From Aquila chrysaetos chrysaetos (taxonomy: Eukaryota; Chordata; Aves; Accipitriformes; Accipitridae): a stretch of 64,000 nucleotides of DNA. This document shows positions 28,901 to 40,900 of this stretch, one piece after another. The notes beneath the pieces are model-generated. The model saw nothing but the letters and a program-made list of their open reading frames with translations. It had not been told where the DNA came from and ran no database searches. Both the position numbers and the translations under genes were made by a program. The stretch spans positions 13,835,276 through 13,899,275 of the forward strand of contig NC_044008.1 of the NCBI RefSeq assembly GCF_900496995.4, in the 5' to 3' direction. Position 1 is the first letter of the stretch; every line of letters starts with the position of its first letter.

Positions 28901-31900
28901 CTTTGTGCTTCACTTGTATTTTCTTGGGTCTAATTTCCCTTTTTTGTTATATTCCTTTTCACTACAATTGTTGTTATTGTATTTGTATTATTATTGTTGT
29001 TTGGGGTTTTTTTTTTAGTTATTAAACTGTTCTTATCTCAAAAAAAAAAAAGAAAACCCAAAAAAAAACAAAACAAAAAAACACCCTAAAACATCAGTGT
29101 GTTATCAACACTATTCTGCTTTTGAATATCTCTAAGGAGGCAGACTCCACAACCTCTAAATACACCAATATACATATACCTTGGTAAGATTCCTTTGAAC
29201 CTCCCCTTCTCTAGTCTGAGCAATCCCAGCTGTCTCACCTTTTCATCATAGGAGAGATGGTCTAGTCCCTTAATTGTCTTTGTGCCTTTCATTGGAAACT
29301 CTTCAGTAAGTCCATGTCTCTCCTGTACTGGGGAGCCCAGAAGTGGACACAGTACTCCAGGTGTGGCCTCACCAGTGCTGAATAAAGGGGAAGGATTACC
29401 TTCCTTGACCTGCTGGCAACAGTTTGTCTAATGCAGCCTGGACACCGTTCACCTTCTTTGCATCATGGGCGTATCACTGGCTCGTGTTCAACCTGGTGTC
29501 CACCAGGACCCCCAGGTCCTTTTCTGCCAAGCTGCTTTCCAGCTGGGCTGCCCCCAGCATGTACTGGTGCCTGGGATTGTTCTTCTCCAGGTGCAGAATT
29601 TTGCACTTCTCCTTGTTGAAGTTCATGGGGCTCCTGCAAGCTCATTTCTCCAGCCTCTGTCAAGGTCCCTCTGGATGGCAGCATGTCCCTCTGGTGTATC
29701 AGCCTGTCCAGTTCCCTCTGGATGACAGCATGACCTTTTGGTGTATCAGCCACTTCTAGTTTTGTGTCATCAGCAAATTGGTGAGGGTGCACTCTGCTCG
29801 ATCATCCAGATCATTAATGAAGATGTTAAACAGGACTAGATCCAGTATTAACCCTGGAGTTCACTGCTAGTTACTGGCCTCAAACTCGAGGCTCACAGTT
29901 GAGCGGATTTACATAATTTATTGAAACTTCCAGAGGAGGTTTTGTGGGGGTTTCGTATTATTGGCAATCATGTTCCTGACTAGATGCACATATCTCTTCA
30001 GAAGTTGCTTCCACCCCATTAGTCTCTTAAACATTTAAAGCAGTAGAGACCTATAGCTAATTGGTTTGCAGAGATGGTAAACACAGTATGATATAGTCTG
30101 TTGAAGAAGATGCATAAATATGGACAGTGTGGATAGATTTTTGAAGTGGAGGATCCCATTTGATCTAGAGTAGGTCAGAGGCTTATCAAGGTGAAGTTGT
30201 ACTTGGCACATTGTATTATGATGCAGGTTCAGGCATGTAATAATTTTTTTTTGGAACAGAATAAGTTACCCAAAAGAGACTATGGCCTTTAAAACCAATG
30301 AATATAACTTTAAAATCTAGGTAGGAAATAGATCATTTAGAGGTAAAAGGATAATCTGGACAATTTAGTTAGCAAAGGAATTGTTTTTTTCATGAGAGAT
30401 TTCTTTGCTTTCTGTGTTAGATCATCTGTTTTGCTAGGTCCAGATGGTGAGTATGGTAAAGACTGCTAATGATTTTTTTAGTAGTATGTGCAATTAGTCT
30501 ATTTACAATCATAGAATAGAATCATAGAATCAAATTTAATGTATACATTTCAGTTTCTCATTTTTCATGTGACAGTTTTAGAACAATGAACTAAAGCAAG
30601 ACAATTCATCAGTCTATCAACAGACAATGCTAGATAGCCAGTTCAGTAGGAATTAAATCTTCCTCACACTTCAGATATGTCGGAATCTTATACTTTCTTC
30701 TGTCTTTAACCAAATCATAATAATATTTTGTGTTTTCGTAATGAAATCAGCTTTGTTACTGATTTTAATATGAGCAATGTCAGTCATTATGTGCTATTAG
30801 GAAAAGTAAGTATGATTTTGCTTAGATTTAAGGAAAGATCGCTTGTGTTTAATCCTTTTTTCAGTACGTGGTTTTATAAAATGGAGGAAGGAGAGATACT
30901 AAATGTTGCAAATGATGTTTCAGTTTTGTCACCTTTGTGGGCCTTTCAGTGATCTTGAATTGTGTAGTCTTTCTCAAGTTATGTGACTTAGGTCTTACTC
31001 TTCAAGCTGTACTTATTTTTCATAAAGCTTAACAAAAACTTTGTCAAGGACATCTTGCTTCACTGCTTTTTTTTTTTTTGCCTTTTTTTTTTCCTGTACT
31101 GGTAAATTCTTAAATAGCTGAAGTTGCTCAAGAGTGACCATCTGTTTCATTTCCAGTAGAAAAATTCATCCTTGTATTTCCCCTTGAGCTGTCAGTCCTT
31201 AGCAAACTCTGAATTCAAAGTATGCACTTTTTTCTTGTTTTTACCTTCAGTTATTCACGTTGATGTCAGCTAACACTGAGTGGATGTTTAAAAATAAATT
31301 GCCTTAGCTTTGTTCTGTCATAACTGTAAAATATATATTGTTTCCATTATTATTGCAGTTATGTATTTTGTCCTACCAGATTGTGTTAATATAGGTAACT
31401 TCTCTTGTTGAAATATTTATTTATTTATTTATTTAAATTTGGGCTTTTTTTTGTTATATAACGTCATCTTTGCTGTTTTTAATCCATTTTCTGGTTTTTT
31501 TCCCCCTTCTCATTTTTTTTAGTTACAGACACAAAACTTAAACAGCATCTTTAATAGACTTTGCAAAAGTGATGAACAACTTTAAGTCTCTTGGCATTCT
31601 TATTTGTATCTAAGCATTTGTGTTTAATATCATATCCATAAAATTCTTTCCATAAATCATATTCAGTTGTTTCCATAAAATATATTTCATGTTATCTCCA
31701 TAGATCAAAGCTAAACAGGTATTGTAATGTCAGCCTTAGTGTTTGGCTAATGCTGCCAAGGTTCTCAGTGTTTTTGAAACTTTGCTGTAATTTCTTCTGC
31801 TGTACGAAACTTTCTATTCAATGTTGTACTCTGGGAGTCAAAATTTGGCAAGTCATCCTCCCAAAACGGTCTTCTCCAATGGAAAAGCGTTCCACTTTCC

Positions 31901-34900
31901 ATTGAGGTTGGCTGTTCTTTGGTGGGTTTTGGGGGGTTTTGTTTGTTTGTTTTTTTACTTTCTAGGTAAATCTGTGCCTTGGTGAACCTATGCCTACTGC
32001 CCTCTTTCTGCATCCTTTATGGTTATGCCTTCTGCAGACAGAACCCAGTCTCTGACAAAATGAGAAGTTTGGGTTTTTTTTTTTAATATATATTAATTGA
32101 AAATCTAGAAAAGAATACTTTGTTCAGTCTTGCAGTGGGGCTACTAGATTTTCAGAAGACATCTTTCCACTGTGAAGAATCTCACAAGAGCTGCTTTTGT
32201 ACTTGAAGAGTGGCAAGAGGAAGGATTCACTGAATAAACACTGGTCCCTGTAAAGTACCACGAGCTGCTGGTGGTGTACAGACTGTTAGCAGTTGCTCTC
32301 GCTGGAGAGGGTCACTGTCCTATCACAGGAGACTCTTCTTTCTTCCTAGTGCTGATAAGGGAACTAATTGCATGTTTTGTTTAAAGCAGAAGAGTCAGAG
32401 GCTGGATATTTCCTGTATCTGTTGCCAACAAAGTATCTGTCAAGATTATGTGGAGACTCAGTGATTGGCTGTTAATAAATTTGATTTGGAATATCTGTAA
32501 AAATAGCTTTCACATGAAAATGTCAAGCTATCACTACTAAAAATGTTCATTAAAAAAGGTTGATTCATATCAAATTTTCAAATGACTTTAACTTTCAAAC
32601 TTAACTATAATGAACAACCTTTTAAAAAATCATCAGTAAAATGTTTCATTGTCACTTACACAAGCAAAACCTTTTTTCCAGTTCATTAATTTCAATTAAC
32701 AAAGCATTAATTTTTTCCAGATTTGAAACAGAACTTCTTTAACATAAAATCTATTGAGATGGCAGAAACTTTAACATCCAATTCTAGTTGTTACTGTTTT
32801 CTTGTTAGCCAAAGATGGTCTCAGTTTCTCAGCTGACTAAATATGGATTGGCTACTTCTTTTTTAATTACTTTTCCCTACAAAGAAATTGGTTTTAGCTC
32901 TGGGATAATAATCCCTTTCCATGTTTTTACTGTTGTGTGTAGTACACTGATCTTCAACATCTGTGCTTGAGATCTGGGATCAGAAAAGCTCCAGCTGAGT
33001 TTATTTAGAGCTAAAACTGTATGGCAAGCCTAAGGCATTAATGCTAGATGTCCTTGTTATGGTTAATCAAGTTCATTCTCTCATTAATGTTTTTCTTTTT
33101 AAAATGGGAAGTTTCATTCAGCTTTGATTTTGTTATTTTAGCTACTTCTGAAAGTTTGACTGTGTTTCTTTTTCTATGCACATCCAGAAACTAAGAAAAA
33201 CAGTCTCTATCAGTATTTCAAGATTTCTTGCCAATTCTTTCATTTCTAGCATCGTATCTGAAAAGATGTTTCACTGACTGCCTTTTGCTCATGTATATAT
33301 GTAATTTTTTTATGCTTCTCTAGAGTTGCTTCATAATTTCTTTGCAACTTTTATCAACTATAGGTCTGTTCAGTAGTTCAAAAGTTAACTCTTTAGGACT
33401 TCACTGTTATATTGTGGAAATTTATGTATTTAAAACTGGAATACATTGCAAGTAATTAAAGACTACTTTTCAAGTATACAATTAAGGCTTCTTAAAGGCT
33501 TTCTATTTGTAAAAATGTTTCTTCAGAAAGTTTTGTTGTCATAAATTTCAGCTAGTAAGGTATAGAAGAAAATGTAGGCCTGTCTATTCCAGGGCAAAGA
33601 ACAAATGCTGTTTTCCTATATATATTAAAGTGCAATGGTTATCTCAAACATTTATTTAAAATTCAGATGTAGTGAATCAGACTTCACAAAGCCTGATACA
33701 CAGTTCTGTGTAATGAGATGTTACAATGCATAACTGCTGCTTGTTTGCGTGGGGTAGCTTTCTTGGGTAAAGTTCTCCCTGTGCAGAGTCTGAGCAAATT
33801 AACTCTTTTGGAAACTAAAATAGATCTTAGTGTTCAAATTTGGTGCTTGATCTTCACATGAAGATAAATTCATCCTTGTAGAAAGAGGAGAGTGTTGTTG
33901 GGGCCTTGTAGATGCTGCAAGTCCAGTAACAACTGCAGGGCTATGGCCTTGGGACCAGTGTATGCCACAATTCTGGACTGGGGGGATAAGTTTTGTTCAG
34001 AAACTTGTTTTCCAAAGAGAAGTGTGGCATTCAGTAAATGAATATAAGATACTTCTCAAACACAGAAGAACTGACAAAATCAGTTCAAAGTACAAAGAAA
34101 GATTCTAGCAAATTTTTATTTTAAAAGAATGAATGATATGCAAGTTCTTTTATTTTCTTTTTTTTTTTTTTTTTTTTAGATTCATCTGATGGAAGTCTAA
34201 AAGCTTCTACACATCATGGGACAATAGATGTTTATGTCAGTCAATTAAGAAAAGTGGATCTGAAATCCCAGAAAGGTTAGAAAACTAAAATATTTTTTGT
34301 GGCAGCTTCTGATGTAAAAGAAAAGGGGGTAAGAGTCTTTGTTTATCTGTCTGGAAAAAAATAGTTTGTGATTGTCGGTTATCTACATTCTTTTTTACCT
34401 CATTATTAGAAGATGTATATAAATACTTACAATACAGTAAACTCTGTAAGTGGCAATGATACTTAAAATGGATTACAGAATTTTTGTATTTTTCAATACT
34501 TTCTTTTTTTCCTGGCAATGTACCTAGCAGAATTCTGCAGAGTTGACTTGGATCACAGTCTTCCTTTGCCTTGAGCAGAGTTTACTCCATGATGCTGATA
34601 CATGTATGTGCACAGTGACCACTGACATGCATTTACATTTCTGTTTCCTGCCTTTTCTGCGTGAAGTGTCCCATTATTGAAATCAGAAGGCAGAAAAACA
34701 AAGATGAGAGGGCCTTACCCTACCATTCTTCCTTTTTTTCTCCTGATTACTCCATAGAATTTCACTTCTTAGTTAAAAGCTTACCCCTGAAGTTGGATTA
34801 ATAGTTTTGCCATTCAGAAGATAGGATACTGTAAATGACAAAGCCCTTAATACATCTTGCTAGTCCTAGTTTTGCAAAAAAAACACTACAGCATTTTTAT

Positions 34901-37900
34901 ACTTGACTTCAACATCATGCCAGGCACTTCAGGTGATTCAAATGAACGTGGTATTTGGTACCCTTCTCTTGTCTGTGAGACAATGCCTGTGCCCCGTTAA
35001 AACCTAGCAGTTACTCAGAATGGGAATAATGAAGGAAATGCATTGAAATCACTTGTGTGCCCTTCTTCTGTACAAGCTCTTCTGGTTCCATTGGTGCAAA
35101 GAAATTTATTTTTGTATTATTTCTTAGTTAGTTACCTTTTGAAGTTATTACTAAGTTAATGTCTCTCTGAATTAATAGCAAAGAGGAAGGTATTTAATAA
35201 AAGCTAATTAAAGTTATTTTCAAAACATTGCCTGACATATCTTCTGGCAGCACAGTTTAGTAAAGGCAAAATTGGTGAAGTTCTGTTTCCATTTACCCTG
35301 CAAATTCAGAGTAACTGCTGACAGCTGCAGTGTAGAAAATGTCCCATTCGTGATGAATTAGCTGTATGTGTGTTGGATTTTATGAGTCACATCACTGAGC
35401 AACTCTCCAAGGAGGACCCAAAGATGAAGACCTTTTCCCTTTCTTATCCTAAGGCTTTTGTGTATCCAGCAAAATTTAAGCCTAAATTATACTGACAGTT
35501 ATTTGTTCATCAGGACTGATGCAGGCAAGTGGTTCTGCTGAATTTAAATTGCATAGCTAGGGTTGCTTTCTGACTGTTACTTAGTTGTTATAACATCAGT
35601 TTTCTAAGCATGTTCTGCTTCAGCTTTTGGGACGTATTTAAAGAAACTTGTTATGTTTTTCTAAAGTGAATGTTGGAATTGGGCAAAAACTAAGAAGCAT
35701 GTATACAGAAAGCGTATTCTGAATTTTGGTAGGTTTTTGTTTTAATGCATTGAGCGCAGCTTCCAAACTTTGTGACTGAGTAGTTCCAAATATGACTAAT
35801 GTGGGCAGGTTGGGGGCCCAGCATCTGCCTTCAGTCTGATGCATAGAAGCAGATATTTAGGGGAAGCAGAAGTCAGAACTTCTGTTTTTAATCTCAAGGG
35901 TAAAATTATATGGGCCACCAAAGCTGCAATTTTGCCAGTAGTTTACATTTTAGTGATACATAGTTTAAACTGGTTAGTCACTTTTGAGACTGCATCTGTT
36001 CAAGGATGTGAACAGCTGGCCCTGTGCAGTAAAGCAAAGACAATTGCTATCGTTAACAGTATGTAAGTGGCATCTCATCGTTGCAGAGGAGCAGTTCTTT
36101 CATAACATGCCATGCAGTGGCTGGATTAATCATCAGATCCAATCCCCTATCCTTGCTCATGAGTGTAAATATGCAACTAGAAGATGAAACTGAAGTTGTA
36201 ATACTTGTGAGATCTATTAGATTTGCTTCCCTTGATCATTCCTGTAGATCCTCTACCAAGCACCATTGCTAGCAGTATATGTCAATGTTAGTTTTCATGT
36301 TTGCCAGGGAAATAGTGACACCATTTTCCACATGACATACAGTATTCTGTTTATGATAAATTAAGATATCTTCATTTATCCTTTCAGAGACAAAAAAAGA
36401 GGTTACTGTGTCTGAAGGCTCTTAAAAAAAAAAAAAAAAAAAAAAACAAACAAAAAAACACCCAAACCTGTTTCATGCTTTGATCTCAATGTTAAACTAA
36501 CTAGCTTTCATTTAAACTTATACCAGGCTCTATTACAGTCAAGGTACCTGCCTCTCTCAAAGCCTATTTACAGTTGTCTGGAAGAAAAGTGGATGTGAGC
36601 TCAGAGATCCAGTTAAAAGAAACACAGAGTGCCTCCAGAGATGATCACGTAACTATAAGTGGTAAGGCTTACTAATCTTGGCTTCCAATAAATGTCTGTC
36701 TGGCCTTAGTCAAAGGCATCCATGTTTCCTTATGAGTTTATTGCTCTTGGCATCTTCTTCTTTCATATGTTTCAGGTTCAAATGTTTGCTTGTGCCATTG
36801 TACTCCCCATGTTACTAGACAACTTTTTCGTTTTGTTTGGTAAATGACTGAGTGCAAACAACTGCTTCTCTAACAAAAGTCTTGGAGCCAAATTCATCCT
36901 CAGCATTATTCCAGTGAATTTGTGGGAGGTAATCCAAGGCTGAATTTGACCCATTGCTTTGTTGGCTTAGACAGTCACATATAATAAATTGCCAGGGAAT
37001 GTCTGTTAAAAATATAATGAAAAGTTTTCTCTGTGTATCTCTGTTGGGTTGGAGGGGGAAGTAAGAGGGGTATATGGCATATTTGTAAATGTACAGTATA
37101 AATGTTAAACAGTGCAGGATAGGCTGAGAAATGATGGGTGGGAGATAGCTAGGAGAAGAGCAGAAGAAGCTGGAGCATGGAGGAATAGCGAGTACATGGG
37201 AAGGTGCCTGCAATTACTGGAAATGTTCTTCTAATGCATTTCAAATTGAACTCAGGAATCCCAAGTCTTGCTGTTTCCTGCTTTAGAAAACATTTGTACA
37301 ATTCATTGTCAGGGTGTATATTTCTCTCCTCCTCTGCAGACGTGTTTATCTAGAAGTTAAGGCTGTTGCTGTTACCAATTACGCGGTTTGCTCGAGCGGA
37401 AACATTAATGTAATGTGTCTGAAGGCTCCAGCTTTGTTTTTGAGCGTGCTATGTCAGTATGACCTGCTATGATAGCAGATTGGGTGAGGCTTTGAGTTTT
37501 CTTATGTTTAAAACCAAAGAAAAATATGTACAAAACTTCTTTTCCTCCCTATGTAAGATGATAATCTCAAAGTCAGGAAATATTGGAAGTGGATGTACAT
37601 AATTTTAATATGTATCCTGCTTATATAAAATAGTAGTCTTGAAATGTATAGGTGTACCTCTTCCTGTCTTGAACAGTAACTAGCATTTAAATTTACTAGT
37701 GGTTATTAAATACAAATTTTCTTAAAACCATGGTTAGAAGTTCTCAGGGTAGAAACCTGCGGAAGGGCTCCAGATTCCAGCAAGGCTCTACGGAATGAAT
37801 TGCCTCAGTAATAAAACAACGTTTCTCCCAGTGAAGGAGGACCACTGGCCAGTCAAACATCTTGTTATTCTGGCAACATTAAAGATAAGAGTGGCGTTTC

Positions 37901-40900
37901 AAATATACGCAGCTGAATGGCTTCTCTGGTTTCGTGACCCAATCGGTGTTTATGTAGGACAGTCATCACTGAAGCGGATGCAAGTTTTCAACCCACCGTT
38001 CTGTATGGAAATGATCTTGGCAGTTGAGGCCAAAAGCAGCTCTGATTAGTTAACCCTCACATATACATATCCCAAAGGCATGGAAATCGGCAAGAATTAT
38101 GCAGAGGCAACAGCTTTAGGCCACTGATTATTGGTTGTTTAAAGAGGTTACAGCATTGCACAAAGACTTTATTAAATGTAGATCTAAATTGATCGTAATA
38201 CGGGTGAATGAAAAATAGACCCTGGAATTGATTTTCTGCGGGACACAATTCAGCTGAACTACTGCTGGCCTGAAGTAATGTATCTTCATCTGTCTGTATA
38301 CCTGGCATTCAGCTTTGAGTGTTTTTTCTCATAATGTAACCAATGATTTATAGCAGCTTTCTCCTCCCTTTTCTTCACTGGTCAGTGAGAAGCAACAAAC
38401 CTGAAGGGAGATGAAGTACGTGGTTTTAATGTGTGCTTTGCTCCTTTTCTTACTGTGTTGAAAACAGTGCCTCCCTTTTCTTTGCCAAGTCAGTAACATT
38501 CCTTTGGTATGGCAAGGGAGATGCTTCCTGCTTCTAGTTCTCTTTACCTTACCCTGTGGGGACAGTGTATTCTTTCTGCAGTCCAAGCACTTGTCCCCCA
38601 CCTCATTCTCAACAACCTCTTCCTCTTAAAGTTGATATTTAAGAATTTTCTTGTACAAGTAGATTCTGAAATAAATTAAAATCATTTAATACTGTTTCTA
38701 TATCATGAAACCATTATCCACCATTGAAGTTTTAGGTACAGAGTCTATAGCTCCTTCTGCTGCAACTGAAGAAATATAAAATGGAGAGAGAAGAGGGGTT
38801 TTGCCAAGTGGAAAAAAACCTCTATCACAAGAGCATGGCAGTTTAGATTTTTATGCTTCTGAGTTCAAAGGTTAGTTTAAAAATAGATGATTTTTCAGAA
38901 AGTGGCCAGTTCTCATGTGGATAACACAGGAACTGGCTGCTTTCAGGAAGCTTTACTTGCGTCTGGGAGTAGTGTGAGAGGTGTCACTCCAATGGGAAGA
39001 CAGGGTAGAGTTCTGTGCCTTGGGTAAACATTCACCTAGTCTATCACCTGCTCTGGGAAAGCCTTCCCTACTGCTGTTACAGCCATTATGATGTATGTCA
39101 TCACCTTGCTTCATGGCTCCCGTTCCCGTGCTGAGTGGGGAAGTCAGAACACTACAATCCCCCAAGCAGTCACATCCAGGGTTTTGAAAGGTAGCCAAGG
39201 AATAGAGCAGGATTTAGTCAAAGCGAGAAGATGAAAGCCTGGAGTGAGTGTTCTAGAGGCAGAGTGATGAGAGTGTGAAGAGGTGTTTTGCTCCTTTTAG
39301 AAAAGGAAGGGACTTTACTGCAAAATTGGGATACTCGCGGAGGAAGGGAAGGAACTAGAGAGCAGTGCCAGGGAGTTTACTCTTCAGAGTAATTTGCAAG
39401 GATAAGGCATGTTTCCATTGACATCAGTAGGCATTCTTAGTAGTAGTATGTATGGTATAATGAAATCTGTTATAAAAACAGATTTTTCATGCTAAGCACT
39501 GGTCCAGCTTCCATCTGTGAAAGTATTTGTTTGGCTGCCTAGTTTGAGAGTGCTTGAGTAACTCCAGTAATTTCTGATTGTAATCATGTCAAGGCATTCT
39601 TTTCCTTTCGCTGGCAAAGTGGGAAGCCCTTGCTGCTCAATGTCTGTGCCTTCACCATGTCTCCAGGTCTGCCTGTATTCTTAAATCAGCTGATTTAAGA
39701 AGCCTGTAGACATCATTAACCATACCTCGTACTATATATGGTGAGAGGAAGGGTAGCAGGCTAAAAAGTGCCAAATATTTAAGCAGAAAGAGCTTAGGAG
39801 ATTGTCGTGTCAAAGGGGATACAAACATGTTGAAGGGCAAGGTTAAAATTCAGATAATATTGATTTATATGCTTTTTAGGTCATTTTTCCAATAAGTCAT
39901 TTTAAGTTCAAAGTACAAAGGTACGAATAATGACCCGTGTGCTCCCAAGAGGAGGAATATTTCAATAAAAACCATCAGTAAACAGGAAACAATAATGTTA
40001 CACAGTTGGAAAAAAAAATAAACAGTGTATTAACATGACTATTCTGTAAAACTCAAAATAATCCCTTGGCTTTGCATGGCATTAGTAATACTTCGCTGGA
40101 ACGTGTCCAGTTTTAACTACTGTACTTCAAAAAAAGGATGTGGACAACTGCAGAGACTCCAAAGGAGAGCACATGATCAGAGGCCTAAAAACATGATTAA
40201 TGAGGGAAGACTAAAAAAAAGTGGTGTTTTTGTCTAAAGAAGAGAAGACTAAGGGAAAATAAGGTGCATTTTTCCAGTACATAAGAAATTGCTGCAGAGA
40301 TGAACGAAATCATTCTCTGTCTACTGGTGATAGGATTAGAAATTATGATTTGACCTTATGGTAAAGAAAACTTAGCTACATAGATAAACTTTCTGGTAGT
40401 AAGCACTTGTGTCTGGTGAGGCCATAGGACTGTCAGTACTGCAGATCGTGAAGAACAGGCATGTTCTTCATGACAAACAAGGATGTCAGGTTAAATACAG
40501 TGCTTTCAACCCTGTTTTTCTCTTGTCCTAAGTTGATGTGACCATCTGCTCCCACCTACTCCAAAGGAAGGTTATGAGACATGTAGATGGATAAATTTAT
40601 GGACTAATTGAATGCAGCCAGTGGGCACGCTTCTGCCCACTTTGATTGCAGGCTTGTGTGTTGACAACTGTAAGGTTGCTGGAAAAAGTCTTGCAATCAT
40701 TCAGAGACTTTCTTTGGATCCTTGTAGTTGATGGTGTCAATTTCCAAATATAATTGTCTGGAATGTTAACTCCCCACACACACACACTTTTTTTTTTTTT
40801 CCTTCTTAAAAACATGTAAATCTTCCATCCCTGATTCCAGATCTTTCTCCATCCCTGGCCTCAGTTCTAGTGCCAAGTTCATATCCAGTGGTAACCTTTG

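Larger units (their letters stand above)
23482..34179 (+). other. FAM185A: FAM185A longest intron in the window
   Basis: This intron is the richest in repeats: antisense CR1 pieces (25634-26400, 29086-29880), an LTR (28568-29040), a CR1 3' terminal stub (30509-30531), T-runs near 31068-31091 and a TTTA run (31415-31437). The stretches 23482-25630, 26430-28560 and 31440-34150 hold nothing I could identify. Confidence 0.55.

Noticed and set aside
29424..29792. Several open frames of 60-110 codons on both strands
   Set aside because: All are shadows of an antisense CR1 LINE fragment.
36815..37213. Minus-strand open frame of 132 codons
   Set aside because: It runs through the foldback repeat and resembles no known protein; it is taken as chance.
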